In this document: positions 19,867 through 28,345 of the stretch, piece after piece
How positions within the stretch are numbered: the first letter of the stretch is position 1
How the letters are laid out: each line of letters starts with the position of its first letter
Program-made: the position numbers and the translations under genes
DNA from: Humibacter sp049446075
GTDB taxonomy: Bacteria > Actinomycetota > Actinomycetes > Actinomycetales > Microbacteriaceae
NCBI RefSeq assembly: GCF_049446075.1
Contig: NZ_JBMSEB010000001.1
Location: 1,488,001-1,552,000, forward strand
Reading direction: 5' to 3'
Length of the DNA stretch: 64,000 bases
Notes under the pieces: model-generated
The model's input: only the letters and a program-made list of their open reading frames with translations
Told to the model about the DNA's origin: nothing
Database searches by the model: none

Positions 19867-21396
19867 CTACTTTCGTCTGTCGTCGGAATCCGTCTGCCGC
19901 ATGGCCTGCTCGATGACGCTGTCGAGGTCGGCCCTGGCCGATGCTCCCTCTGCGTCTTCGGCCGGTCTCTGCCCGCTGCTGACGGCGTCGACGAGGTCGA
20001 TCTCCTCGTCGAGCACTGGGTCGCGCTGCTTCGGTTTGACCCTACGTCGCGGCCGGATCAGTGCAGCACCGATCTTCTCAGAGTTGGCTGTGAGCACGGG
20101 CCCGAGGATCGCCATGATGAGCACGTAGAGTCCGGCGAACGGCTCGAGCTTCTGGTTGAGCCCGGCGGCCAGCGAGAGCGTCGCGAGGATCAGCGTGAAC
20201 TCGCCGCGGTTCATCAGAACGGCTGCGATGTTCAGGCCGGCGCGGGCATCCAATCGGTTGAAGAACGCGATGAGTTCGCCGGAGAGCACGTTCAGGGCGA
20301 CGGTGAGCACGATCGCGATGACGACGATCCATGCGACGCTGCCGAACTGCGCCACGTTCAGCGCGAGGCCGAAGTTGAGGAAGAAGAAGGCCGCGAAGAC
20401 GTCGCGCAGTGGTATCGAGATGCGCTCGACCTTGCCCGAGAAGCGGGTGGCGCCGAGCACGAGACCGATGAGGAACGCGCCGATGGCATCCGTGACTCCG
20501 ATGAGCTCGCCGATGCCCGCGAAGAGCAGCGCCAGCCCGAAGAACAGGATGGTGAACAACTCGTCGTCGCGAGTGCGGAAGAACCTGGAGACGACGCGTC
20601 CGCCCCATCTGGCGACCGTGAACATGGCCACGAGGAACGCCGCGGCTATCGCGAGCTGAAGCACGACTGGCCAGAACTGCGTCTGTCCGCTGAGCACCAC
20701 CGAGACGATCGCGAGGTAGACGGCGATGAACACGTCGCCGATGACCGTTGCACCCAGGATGGCCGGCGTCTCGTTGTTAGCTAGGCGGCCGAGCTCGATG
20801 AGCATCTTGGTGATGATGGCGCTCGATGACGTTCCCACCATGCCCGCGATGATCAGAGCCTCGCGCGTGCCCCAGCCAACCAGTTCGCCGAACAGGAAGC
20901 CGACGCCCATGTTCAGCACGATGTACGTTCCGCCCGAGATGAGAAGGCGGCCAGCGTTGCCGAAGAACTCGTCCTGGTCGAACTCGAGCCCGAGGTTGAA
21001 GAGCAGCAGGATCAGCCCGAACACCGCGATGAGTCCGATGTCGGCGGAGTCGAAGTTGAGCGGGAAGAAGCCGGTGTGCGGGCTGGCAAGCAGTCCGACG
21101 ATCATGTAGATCGGGATGGCGGGCAGCCTGATGAGCTTTCCGAGCCGGCCGAGGCCGTACGCGATGACGAACAGCGCGCCTAGCACCATCAGGTCGGTGG
21201 CGATGGAGTCGGTGTGCGCGGCCGCGGCGGCAAGGAGCGCAGTGGGGCGGGCATCCGCTCCTGAGGATGCCACTGCATGCACGGCGGTCCCATGGGAGGA
21301 GAGCCCCTGGGACAGGGGCGCGTGCGACGCGGCGAAACGAGCGACGACGTCGTCACCGAGGGTGGAGAGCAGGGCGGGCACGGCGGCGACGGACAT
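19867..21396 (-). CDS. Cation:proton antiporter, CPA2 family (KefB/KhtU-like)
   Basis: 509 residues. About twelve hydrophobic segments follow a poorly conserved 60-residue start (LMVLGALFVIAYGLGRLGKL is the first clear helix). LLLFNLGLEFDQDEF is the CPA2 signature and the segment after GATVIGDVF the conserved core. The cytoplasmic tail (residues ~445-509) is short and lacks a Rossmann RCK domain; the TrkA-C protein encoded 3 bases upstream probably supplies the regulatory function in trans. Role: potassium or sodium efflux against protons. Confidence 0.88.
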   Translation of the reverse strand: MSVAAVPALLSTLGDDVVARFAASHAPLSQGLSSHGTAVHAVASSGADARPTALLAAAAAHTDSIATDLMVLGALFVIAYGLGRLGKLIRLPAIPIYMIVGLLASPHTGFFPLNFDSADIGLIAVFGLILLLFNLGLEFDQDEFFGNAGRLLISGGTYIVLNMGVGFLFGELVGWGTREALIIAGMVGTSSSAIITKMLIELGRLANNETPAILGATVIGDVFIAVYLAIVSVVLSGQTQFWPVVLQLAIAAAFLVAMFTVARWGGRVVSRFFRTRDDELFTILFFGLALLFAGIGELIGVTDAIGAFLIGLVLGATRFSGKVERISIPLRDVFAAFFFLNFGLALNVAQFGSVAWIVVIAIVLTVALNVLSGELIAFFNRLDARAGLNIAAVLMNRGEFTLILATLSLAAGLNQKLEPFAGLYVLIMAILGPVLTANSEKIGAALIRPRRRVKPKQRDPVLDEEIDLVDAVSSGQRPAEDAEGASARADLDSVIEQAMRQTDSDDRRK

Positions 21397-21399
21397 GCG

Positions 21400-21936
21400 T
21401 CACACTCCGGGTGGCGCGTCAGCGAGGGCGGGCTTGCCTACCTCTCCAGTGCGGAAATAGGTGAACGCTTTTGCGACCTTCTCGGGCGATCCGGCGACCA
21501 CGAGTGTGTCGCCTGGGAACACCTTGAAGTCGGCGGCGGGCGCGGGGTTCGTCGACTCACCGCGCACAACCGCGACGACAGTGAGTCCGACCATGCCGAC
21601 CTCGGCCGGGCTGCCGAGCTTCTGGCCCGCGATGTAGTCCTCGTAGTCGACCGTGAACCAGTCGATCGACAGGCCGGGGATCTGGTCGAGCGCCGTGAGC
21701 GACTCCGTGATCTGCGTTCCGCCGAGCAGCTCGGCGAGAGTGTGCGCTTCGTCTTCATTCAGCCGAAGCGACACCTTGGTGACGTTGGTGGAATCTTCGT
21801 CGTCCGAGAACGTGATCAGGTCCGAGTGTCCGGAGCGGTGGGCGATCACGCCGACTTTGCCGCCGTCATCCGTCACGAATGTGTGCAGCACACCGACCCC
21901 GGGAAGCTTCACTCGTCGAACATCAACCATCGTCAA
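21400..21936 (-). CDS. TrkA-C domain regulator of the K+/H+ antiporter (KhtT-like)
   Basis: 178 residues. The first 75 form a small beta domain (DVRRVKLPGVGVLHTFVTDD); the C-terminal part (GLTVVAVVRGESTNPAPAAD then FKVFPGDTLVVAGSPEKV) is a TrkA-C ligand-binding domain. In Bacillus KhtT the same architecture gates the KhtU antiporter by pH and cyclic di-AMP. It is the first gene of a two-gene operon with the antiporter (3-base gap), which supports the assignment. Confidence 0.85.
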   Translation of the reverse strand: MTMVDVRRVKLPGVGVLHTFVTDDGGKVGVIAHRSGHSDLITFSDDEDSTNVTKVSLRLNEDEAHTLAELLGGTQITESLTALDQIPGLSIDWFTVDYEDYIAGQKLGSPAEVGMVGLTVVAVVRGESTNPAPAADFKVFPGDTLVVAGSPEKVAKAFTYFRTGEVGKPALADAPPGV

Positions 21937-22298
21937 GGACTCCCGTGCATTTGCGTGATTCCAGTCTAGTCAGCGCGCCGCGGGGCACCGCCTGCCACCG
22001 CTCCGCCCTGGGTGAACGCGGCCGTGCGGGAGGTGCGGGATTCCCGTGTCCGTGGCGGCGTACGTGTCGGCGTCCACGTCCGTGTCGGCGTCCTCGTCGC
22101 CATCCGCGTCGGCGTCCGTGGCTGTTGCGCCAGGTTCGAGCAATTGCGCCACATTGCCTGGCGCAGACACGATGAAGTGGCGCAACTACGAATCGGGGAA
22201 CCGCGTGGCCTTCCGTCCACAGGGTGTCGGCCTAGGAGTCCTCCACCGATCGCCACCTGGCGCCCGTTCAGTAGAGCGCTTCGGCTCAGCCTTGTCGC
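21937..22298. other. Repeat-bearing intergenic region before the nuclease-like gene
   Basis: No gene is supported in these 362 bases. 22046-22122 holds GTCGGCGTCC at 22066, 22084 and 22108 within a GC-rich array with spacing in multiples of six. 22122-22190 holds an inverted-repeat element (TTGCGCCA twice, then TGGCGCA twice in opposite orientation) that resembles a second copy at 23270-23339, on the far side of the next gene. The last 100 bases presumably carry the promoter of that gene. Confidence 0.6.
22122..22190. repeat. Left copy of TTGCGCCA inverted-repeat element
   Basis: GTTGCGCCA (22124-22132) pairs with TGGCGCAAC (22178-22186); inside lie ATTGCGCCA (22143-22151) and CTGGCGCAG (22159-22167). 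The whole 69-base unit aligns without gaps to 23270-23339 at roughly 70% identity by eye. Confidence 0.7.
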
Positions 22299-23261
22299 AT
22301 GCCTTACGGATTCCGTTCGACCCCGGACTGCGATCTGGTTCTGGCGCGTGATCTGAGAGAGACCGGCATGTACGACCCTGCTCGCGCGGCCACAGGACCC
22401 GACGCGCTCACACGACTGAGATGGGGCGCATATGCGCCGGCGTCGGCATTCGATCGTCTCGGCCTTGCGGAAAAGCATGCGATGCTCGTGCTCGCCGCGG
22501 CTGCGACAAGGAAGAGCCCGGTTGTGAGCGGCGTCTCCGCGGCCATCCTGCATGACCTTCCGCTCGTCGCGCATACCCCTGACTCGGTTCACCTCCTGGC
22601 CCCGGCCTCGAGCGGGCGACGGCGAAACGGAATCATCGAAGTCGCACGGTGGTCTTCCGTGCACGTCGTCAGCGGCGAGCCGAGTGTGACAGCGCTTCCC
22701 GACACGCTCATCGAGGTGTGCCGCACGGCACCGTTCCTGACGGCTCTGACGATGGTCGATCACGCATTGAGGATCGACCGTTTCGGGCGACGTCAGCCGC
22801 TGATCACTATCGAGGCACTCCAGGAGACATTCGAGCGACGGATGCCGTTCCGCGGCTTCGCCCGCGTGCAGCGCGTGCTCTCCTTCGCCGTCACCGGAGC
22901 GGAGACTCCGTTCGAGACCATGAGCAGGGTCACGATTGGAGAGCTCGGCTTCCCAGAACCGCTCCTTCAGCATCCCGTCGTCCTGCCGAGCGGACGGATC
23001 GTCTACGCCGACTTCGGATGGCCGGAGTTCGGAGTACTCGGTGAAGCAGACGGATGGGGGAAGTACATCGACCCGCGTTACGGAACAGCATCACTCGAAG
23101 AGCGCGTGCGCGCTGAGAAGCAACGGGACAACGCCCTTCGAAGATTGGGTTGGACACCGGCGCATTGGGAATGGGATGACGCCTGGCAGCGCGACCCGCT
23201 GGAGACGATCCTTCTGGATGCCGGCCTTCGGCAGGTTGGTCGACGCAGGACCTGGCGGTGA
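22299..23261 (+). CDS. AbiEi-type / DUF559-like putative nuclease protein
   Basis: 320 residues. The N-terminal half (LRWGAYAPASAFDRL, VVSGVSAAILHDLPL, DTLIEVCRTAPFLTAL) resembles the AbiEi antitoxin-like domain of many actinobacterial orphan proteins. The C-terminal half has the layout of a Vsr/DUF559-type PD-(D/E)xK nuclease: Glu206, Asp238 in IVYADFGWPEF and Glu249-x-Asp251-Gly...Lys255 in GEADGWGKY. No partner toxin gene is adjacent. It is flanked on both sides by similar inverted-repeat elements, which suggests it moved as a unit. Family members are abundant and variable between strains; a role in defence or mobile-element biology is inference. Confidence 0.65.
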   Translation: MPYGFRSTPDCDLVLARDLRETGMYDPARAATGPDALTRLRWGAYAPASAFDRLGLAEKHAMLVLAAAATRKSPVVSGVSAAILHDLPLVAHTPDSVHLLAPASSGRRRNGIIEVARWSSVHVVSGEPSVTALPDTLIEVCRTAPFLTALTMVDHALRIDRFGRRQPLITIEALQETFERRMPFRGFARVQRVLSFAVTGAETPFETMSRVTIGELGFPEPLLQHPVVLPSGRIVYADFGWPEFGVLGEADGWGKYIDPRYGTASLEERVRAEKQRDNALRRLGWTPAHWEWDDAWQRDPLETILLDAGLRQVGRRRTWR

Positions 23262-23269
23262 TCAGCATG

Positions 23270-23339
23270 CGTGATTGCGCCAGGTTGCCCGAATTGCGCC
23301 AGGAAGCGTGGCGCAATCACGACAAGGTGGCGCAATTGT
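23270..23339. repeat. Right copy of TTGCGCCA inverted-repeat element
   Basis: GTGATTGCGCCA (23271-23282) pairs perfectly with TGGCGCAATCAC (23309-23320) over 12 bp; a further ATTGCGCCA (23293-23301) and TGGCGCAAT (23328-23336) give the same four-motif order as the left copy. It starts 9 bases after the stop of the nuclease-like gene and runs into a 41-bp tandem array. Confidence 0.75.
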
Positions 23340-23437
23340 GGGCGACGTGTGGCGCAGTCACGGCAAAGCGGCGCAATTGTGGGCGACGTGTGGCGCAGTC
23401 ACGGCAAAGTGGCGCAATTGTGGGCGACGTGTGGCGT
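23330..23437. repeat. 41-bp tandem repeat array
   Basis: Units start at 23330, 23371 and 23412 (GCGCAATTGTGGGCGACGTG then TGGCGCAGTCACGGCAAAG); the first two are complete and differ at one or two positions, the third is cut off at about 23437. Units abut directly with no unique spacers, so this is not a CRISPR array. The array ends about 50 bases from the 3' end of glpD. Confidence 0.85.
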
Positions 23438-23487
23438 TGGGCCGCGCACGGGCCGGCGGCGGCGCGGCGGGCGCGCGGCGCGCCGGG

Positions 23488-25212
23488 TCAGCCCAGGTCT
23501 GGGGCCTCGAGGCGCACGCGGTCGGCGGATGTGTCGTCGGGCTGCTCCTGCGACGCCCGTTCGGCGGCGACGCGGCGCAGGTAGCCGGCGATCTCCCGTT
23601 CGATGCGCTCCTCGTCCCAGCCGAGCTCCTCGCCCATGAGTCTCGCAGCGACGGGCGCGGCAGAGACCCCCCGATCCCAGGCCTCGATCGAGATGCGTGT
23701 GCGCCTGGCCAGCACGTCGTCCACGTGCAGAGCGCCCTCGTACGATGCGGCGTACACGACCTCGGCTGCCAGATAGTCGTCGGCGCCGGGCAGGGGTTCG
23801 GCCAGCTCGGGCCTGTCCGCCATGAGGTCGATGACCTGTTGCGCCAGCGTGCCGTAGCGATTCAGCAGGTGCTCGACCCGCGAGACATGGATGCCTGCCT
23901 TGCGCGCGATCCGTGCCCTGCGGTTCCAGGCGGCCCGGTAGCCGACGGAACCGACGAGCGGTATCTCGGCCGTGGCAGACGCGGGAACCTTGCCGTCGAG
24001 AGCGCTCGCCGCCGCATCGATGGCATCCTTCGCCATGACGCGGTAGGTGGTCCACTTGCCGCCGGCAATCACGACGAGGCCTGGTACGGCGTGCGCGACG
24101 ATGTGCTCACGGGAGAGCTTGGACGTCTCATCCGACTCGCCCGCCAGCAGCGGACGCAGACCGGCATACACACCCTCCACGTCTTCGCGCGTGAGCGGCA
24201 CCGTGAGCACGCTGTTCACGTGCTGGAGCAGGTAGTCGATGTCGGCAGCGGTCGCCGCAGGGTGCGCCTTGTCGAGGTGCCAGTCGGTGTCCGTCGTGCC
24301 GATCAGCCAGTGCCTTCCCCATGGGATGACGAAAAGCACGCTCTTTTCGGTGCGCAGCAGCAGCCCGCTCGCCGATTGGAACCTGTCCCGCGGGACGACG
24401 AGATGGATGCCTTTGGATGCGCGCACCTTGAACTTGCCGCGTTCCCCCACCATCGACTGCGTGTCGTCGGTCCAGACGCCGGTCGCGTTGACGACCTGCT
24501 TCGCCCGAATGTCGAACAGCTCGCCCGTCTCGCGGTCCCTGGCGTGCACGCCCACGACGCGCTCGCCCACCTTGATGAACCCTTCGACCCGCACGCGATT
24601 GGCGACGTGAGCGCCGTAGTGCGCTGCAGTCCGAGCGACCGACGCCGTGTACCGGGCGTCGTCGACCTGCGCGTCGTAGTAGGTGATGCCGCCGATGTAG
24701 GCATCCGCCGCGAGGGAGGGCGACAGCCTGCGCACCTGCGCGCGTGTGAGGTGCCTGTGGTGCGGCACGCCCGGCGGCCGGAGCCCGGTGTAGCTGAACA
24801 CGTCGTAGAGGAGCATGCCTGCTCCGATGTAGAGGCGCTCGAACACCGGACGGCGCAGCGGGTACAAGAACCGCACGGGTTTCACCAGGTGCGGAGCGAG
24901 TTGCTGCAGCAGGAGGCCGCGCTCCATCAGCGCCTCGCGAACCAGCCGGAAGTCGAGCTGCTCGAGATAGCGGATGCCGCCATGGACCAGCTTGGACGAC
25001 CTGCTTGAGGTGCCGGATGCCCAGTCCCGCTGCTCGACGAGACCGACGGTGAGGCCGCGAGTCACGGCATCCAATGCGGATCCGGTGCCGACGATGCCTC
25101 CGCCGATGACGAGCACATCGAGTTCTTCGCCGCTGCGCATGGCTGCGATGGCGGCGGCGCGCTCGGCCGGTCCCAGCTTCGCCGCCTGCTCGTTCGGCTC
25201 CCTGACTCCCAC
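23488..25212 (-). CDS. glpD: Glycerol-3-phosphate dehydrogenase, FAD-dependent
   Basis: 574 residues from a GTG at 25212 (start GVREPNEQAAKLGPAERAAA). The FAD site is LDVLVIGGGIVGTGSALDA; SGTSSRSSKLVHGGIRYLEQ and WGRHWLIGTTDTDW are typical GlpD segments. It oxidises glycerol-3-phosphate to dihydroxyacetone phosphate at the membrane and passes electrons to quinone. It starts 7 bases after guaB3, so the two are probably one transcript. A longer open frame upstream is antisense or out-of-frame in guaB3. The ATG at 25140 is a later alternative but would cut the conserved KLGPAERAAA lead. Confidence 0.93.
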   Translation of the reverse strand: MGVREPNEQAAKLGPAERAAAIAAMRSGEELDVLVIGGGIVGTGSALDAVTRGLTVGLVEQRDWASGTSSRSSKLVHGGIRYLEQLDFRLVREALMERGLLLQQLAPHLVKPVRFLYPLRRPVFERLYIGAGMLLYDVFSYTGLRPPGVPHHRHLTRAQVRRLSPSLAADAYIGGITYYDAQVDDARYTASVARTAAHYGAHVANRVRVEGFIKVGERVVGVHARDRETGELFDIRAKQVVNATGVWTDDTQSMVGERGKFKVRASKGIHLVVPRDRFQSASGLLLRTEKSVLFVIPWGRHWLIGTTDTDWHLDKAHPAATAADIDYLLQHVNSVLTVPLTREDVEGVYAGLRPLLAGESDETSKLSREHIVAHAVPGLVVIAGGKWTTYRVMAKDAIDAAASALDGKVPASATAEIPLVGSVGYRAAWNRRARIARKAGIHVSRVEHLLNRYGTLAQQVIDLMADRPELAEPLPGADDYLAAEVVYAASYEGALHVDDVLARRTRISIEAWDRGVSAAPVAARLMGEELGWDEERIEREIAGYLRRVAAERASQEQPDDTSADRVRLEAPDLG

Positions 25213-25219
25213 GACGGCC

Positions 25220-26338
25220 TCAGTGCCCCTGGTACGGCGCGACGACGACCTCGACGCGCTGGAACTCCTTGAGGTCGGAGTATCCGGTCGTGGCCATGGA
25301 TCGCCGCAGCGCTCCAACGAGATTCGCGGTGCCGTCCGCAACGCGTGCGGGGCCGTACAGGATCTCTTCGAGCGTCCCCGTCTGCCCGACCTCCATGCGG
25401 TACCCACGCGGCAGTTGCGGGTGATGCGCCTCTGCTCCCCAATGCCATCCGCGGCCTGGAGCATCGGTGGCGCGCGCGAGGGTCGTGCCGAGCATGACGG
25501 CATCCGCCCCGCAGGCGATCGCCTTGACGATGTCTCCTGATGATCCGAGCCCGCCATCGGCGATCACGTGCACGTATCGCCCGCCGGACTCGTCGAGGTA
25601 GTCGCGACGCGCGCCCGCCACATCGGCGACGGCCGTGGCCATCGGCGCATGGATGCCGAGGGTCGCCCTGGTCGTCGACGCCGCGCCTCCCCCGAATCCC
25701 ACGAGCACGCCCGCCGCGCCGGTGCGCATGAGGTGCAGGGCGGCCGTGTAGGTGGCGGCGCCGCCCACGATGACCGGAACGTCGAGCTCGTAGATGAACT
25801 TCTTGAGGTTGAGGGGCTGCTGGTTCTTCGACACGTGCTCGGCCGAGACGGTCGTGCCGCGGATGACGAACAGGTCGACACCCGCGTCGACCACCGTCTG
25901 GTAGAACTCCTGGGTGCGCTGAGGCGAGAGGGATCCGGCGACCGTCACGCCCCCGGCGCGGATCTCTGCCAGCCGATCGCGGATCAGCTCGGCCTTGATC
26001 GGCTCGGAGTAGATCTGCTGCATGCGCGTGGTCGCCTCAGCGCTCGGCATCGAGCGGATCTCGGCAAGCACGGACTCGGGGTCTTCGTACCGCGTCCACA
26101 CGCCCTCGAGGTCGAGCACCCCAAGGCCGCCGAGCTGCCCGATCATGATGGCCGTCGACGGTGAGACGACCGAGTCCATGGGCGCCGCGAGGATGGGCAC
26201 CTCGAAGGTGTAGGCATCGATCGACCACGAGATCGAAACGTCTTCGGGGTCACGCGTGCGCCGGCTCGGCACCACGGCCACATCGTCGAACGCGTAGACG
26301 CGGCGGGCCCGCTTTGCGCGGCCGATCTCGATCTCCAT
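25220..26338 (-). CDS. guaB3: GuaB3 family IMP dehydrogenase-related protein
   Basis: 372 residues from ATG 26338 (MEIEIGRAKRARRVYAFDDV); a GTG at 26344 is also possible. It has the IMPDH/GMPR barrel (PILAAPMDSVVSPSTAIMIG, ADGGLGSSGDIVKAIACGADA then VMLG) but no CBS domains. The loop that carries the catalytic Cys in GuaB (GPGSICTTR) reads FGGGAASTTR here, with Ser in place of Cys by eye alignment. Members of this subgroup have been reported as GMP reductase-like in cyanobacteria; the actinobacterial role is unsettled. Upstream of glpD in one operon. Confidence 0.88.
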   Translation of the reverse strand: MEIEIGRAKRARRVYAFDDVAVVPSRRTRDPEDVSISWSIDAYTFEVPILAAPMDSVVSPSTAIMIGQLGGLGVLDLEGVWTRYEDPESVLAEIRSMPSAEATTRMQQIYSEPIKAELIRDRLAEIRAGGVTVAGSLSPQRTQEFYQTVVDAGVDLFVIRGTTVSAEHVSKNQQPLNLKKFIYELDVPVIVGGAATYTAALHLMRTGAAGVLVGFGGGAASTTRATLGIHAPMATAVADVAGARRDYLDESGGRYVHVIADGGLGSSGDIVKAIACGADAVMLGTTLARATDAPGRGWHWGAEAHHPQLPRGYRMEVGQTGTLEEILYGPARVADGTANLVGALRRSMATTGYSDLKEFQRVEVVVAPYQGH

Positions 26339-26376
26339 GGTCACCGGCCCAGCCTAGATGAGTGATGTGGGCGGCA

Positions 26377-26458
26377 TCCGAAAATCGGAGATCCGCGGCG
26401 ACACGCGGTGCCCGGCGGGCGGCAGCCGTGCCTGCCGCCGTGTCTTCCGATTTTCGGA
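26377..26458. repeat. Long-arm hairpin element A
   Basis: TCCGAAAATCGGA (26377-26389) and TCCGATTTTCGGA (26446-26458) are perfect 13-bp inverted copies. Inside lies a second hairpin, GGCGGCAG with CTGCCGCC. Located in the divergent region between guaB3 and the aminotransferase gene. One of four such elements in the window (see 35776, 42703, 52490). Confidence 0.75.
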
Positions 26459-26540
26459 CGGCCATTGGACAGGCAACGGGACGAGCAACCGGCCCGATCG
26501 CGATCACAACACGTCGGATGCCGATGGCAAGCTGGCAGGC

Positions 26541-27695
26541 ATGGATCGCGTCGCCGCTCAGCCCCTCGACCTTCTCCGCACCCGCACCAGCGAGAAGTGG
26601 ACCGCATACCCGTCCGACGTGCTTCCGCTGTTCGTGGCAGAGTCCGACTTTCCGCTCGCCGAGCCCGTTGCATCCGCTCTGCACGCCGCCATCGACCGTT
26701 CGGACACCGGCTACATCGGGCACGATGGCGGCGCCTCCGTCGGCGCGTTCACCGATTTCGCGCGGAGGCGCTGGGGATGGGACGTCGACCCCGAGCGCGT
26801 CAGCACGACGACCGACGTGAGCGTGGTCATCGTGGAGGCACTCCGCGCGCTCATCCGGCCTGGCGACGGCGTCGTCATCACGCCTCCCGTGTACCCGCCG
26901 TTCTTCGAGCTGATCCCGGAGGCCGGCGGACGCGTGGTGGAGGCTCCGCTCGCCCACACCGCCGATGGTGGTTACGAGCTCGATCTGGACGCGATCGATG
27001 CCGCACTGGCGGCCGGCGCGCGCGCCGTGCTCCTGTGCAATCCGCACAACCCGCTCGGACTCGTGCACTCCCGCGAGCGCCTCGCAGAGCTGAGCGAGGT
27101 GGTCGACCGCCACGGAGCCGTGGTCGTGAGCGATGAGATCCATGCGCCGCTCACGCACTCGGACGCATCCTTCACGCCGTATCTCACGGTGTCGGAGGCC
27201 GCGAGGAACCACACCATCGCGGCCCACTCGGCGAGCAAGGCGTTCAACCTCGCCGGGCTGAAATGCGCCATGTTCGTCACGGCATCCAACCGTATGAGCG
27301 ACCTCGTGCGCGGGATGCCGCAGGAGGTCGAGGAGCGCACCAGCATCTTCGGGCGCATCGCGAGCACTGCCGCATTCGAGCACGGCGAAGAGTGGCTGAA
27401 CGGCGTGCTGGCCTCGATCGAAGACAACCGGCGTCTGCTGACACACCTGCTTGCCGAGCGGATGCCCGCCGTGCGCTACCGGGAACCGCGCGCCAGCTAC
27501 CTCACCTGGCTCGACCTCACCGACGTCGGCTGGGGCGCGGGCCCCGCCGCCGTCGCACTCGAGCGCGCCAAGGTGGCCGTGAACAGCGGGCTCACCTTCG
27601 GCGCGCAGGGTGCAGGGCACGTGCGCTTGAACATCGGATGCTCGCCGGAGGTGCTGACCGAGGCGATCGACCGACTGGCGCGCGCCGCCGGGTGA
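26541..27695 (+). CDS. MalY/PatB-type PLP-dependent cystathionine beta-lyase/aminotransferase
   Basis: 384 residues from ATG 26541 (MDRVAAQPLDLLRTRTSEKW). KWTAYPSDVLPLFVAESDFPL is the MalY/PatB start, LLCNPHNPLG binds the cofactor pyridine ring region and AAHSASKAFNLAGLKCA contains the PLP lysine. Members cleave C-S bonds of cystathionine or related thioethers, or act as aminotransferases. Monocistronic; the divergent region to guaB3 holds hairpin element A. Convergent with the MarR gene. Confidence 0.9.
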   Translation: MDRVAAQPLDLLRTRTSEKWTAYPSDVLPLFVAESDFPLAEPVASALHAAIDRSDTGYIGHDGGASVGAFTDFARRRWGWDVDPERVSTTTDVSVVIVEALRALIRPGDGVVITPPVYPPFFELIPEAGGRVVEAPLAHTADGGYELDLDAIDAALAAGARAVLLCNPHNPLGLVHSRERLAELSEVVDRHGAVVVSDEIHAPLTHSDASFTPYLTVSEAARNHTIAAHSASKAFNLAGLKCAMFVTASNRMSDLVRGMPQEVEERTSIFGRIASTAAFEHGEEWLNGVLASIEDNRRLLTHLLAERMPAVRYREPRASYLTWLDLTDVGWGAGPAAVALERAKVAVNSGLTFGAQGAGHVRLNIGCSPEVLTEAIDRLARAAG

Positions 27696-27776
27696 CTGCG
27701 GCAGGGCGGCGCGCTGTGCTTGCTGAGCGAGGTGCGCCGCTGCCGCTCTTCCGCGGAAAGTGGCGCCGGGCGCGCC

Positions 27777-28331
27777 TCAGGCCGCTGAGCTGTCCGCCCG
27801 GCCGGTCGCGCCGTGGTCTCGGCCCGTGGCCGATGCCGCGGTGTCGGACGTCGCCATGCGCTCCATGATGTCGGCCGCGAGCTCGAGCACACCGCGTTCG
27901 GTGGCCGAGAGACTCATCATCGCCTGCTCCAGCCAGGCATCCCGCTGCGCGAGGTCGGCCCCGAGCGCCGCACGACCGGCATCCGTGATCGACAGGATGT
28001 GCTCGCGCCGGTCTGCTTCGCTCCGTTGACGCGATACCAAGCCCTCCAGCGCCAGCTCGGCGAAGACCCTGGTCAGCGACTGCGGTCTCTGCCGTTCCAC
28101 CTCGGCGACGGCGCCGGCGGGAAGCGGCCCGAGCCGCGCGAGCGTGCCGAGCACACTCAGCTTGTTGCTGCTCAGGGCGCCCATCGTGCGCTCGCTCCTC
28201 AGCCGGCGCGCCAGACGCATCACGCCGCGGCGGACCGTCTGCGCAGGGGCGACCGCGCGCTCATCGTCAGCTCCGGCGTACGCCGGAGGGTCGGGGAGCG
28301 ACGAGAGGTCTCGAGTGCGCGCTTGGTTCAT
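27777..28331 (-). CDS. MarR family transcriptional regulator
   Basis: 184 residues from ATG 28331 (MNQARTRDLSSLPDPPAYAG). The winged helix spans about residues 45-125: SSNKLSVLGTLARLGPLPAG, RPQSLTRVFAELALEGLVSR, RSEADRREHILSITDAGRAA. Divergent from the FUSC exporter gene, with only 72 bases between the two starts and a MarR-like dyad in them; a local repressor of the exporter is the likely role. The start codon lacks a Shine-Dalgarno sequence (TTA directly precedes it), so the message may be leaderless. Confidence 0.88.
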   Translation of the reverse strand: MNQARTRDLSSLPDPPAYAGADDERAVAPAQTVRRGVMRLARRLRSERTMGALSSNKLSVLGTLARLGPLPAGAVAEVERQRPQSLTRVFAELALEGLVSRQRSEADRREHILSITDAGRAALGADLAQRDAWLEQAMMSLSATERGVLELAADIMERMATSDTAASATGRDHGATGRADSSAA

Positions 28332-28345
28332 TAAGGGATATCTTA
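28332..28345. promoter_or_regulatory. MarR operator-like dyad
   Basis: TAAGGGATATCTTA: half-sites TAAG and CTTA around GGATAT, abutting the MarR start codon and 58 bases before the FUSC start. Size, AT content and position fit autoregulation plus control of the exporter. Confidence 0.5.

Noticed and set aside
21966..22973. 335-codon minus-strand frame over the repeat region
   Set aside because: It runs antisense through the nuclease-like gene and then into low-complexity Thr/Arg/Pro repeats; no family features.
23330..23437. CRISPR array
   Set aside because: The 41-base units abut with no unique spacers, and no cas genes are near.
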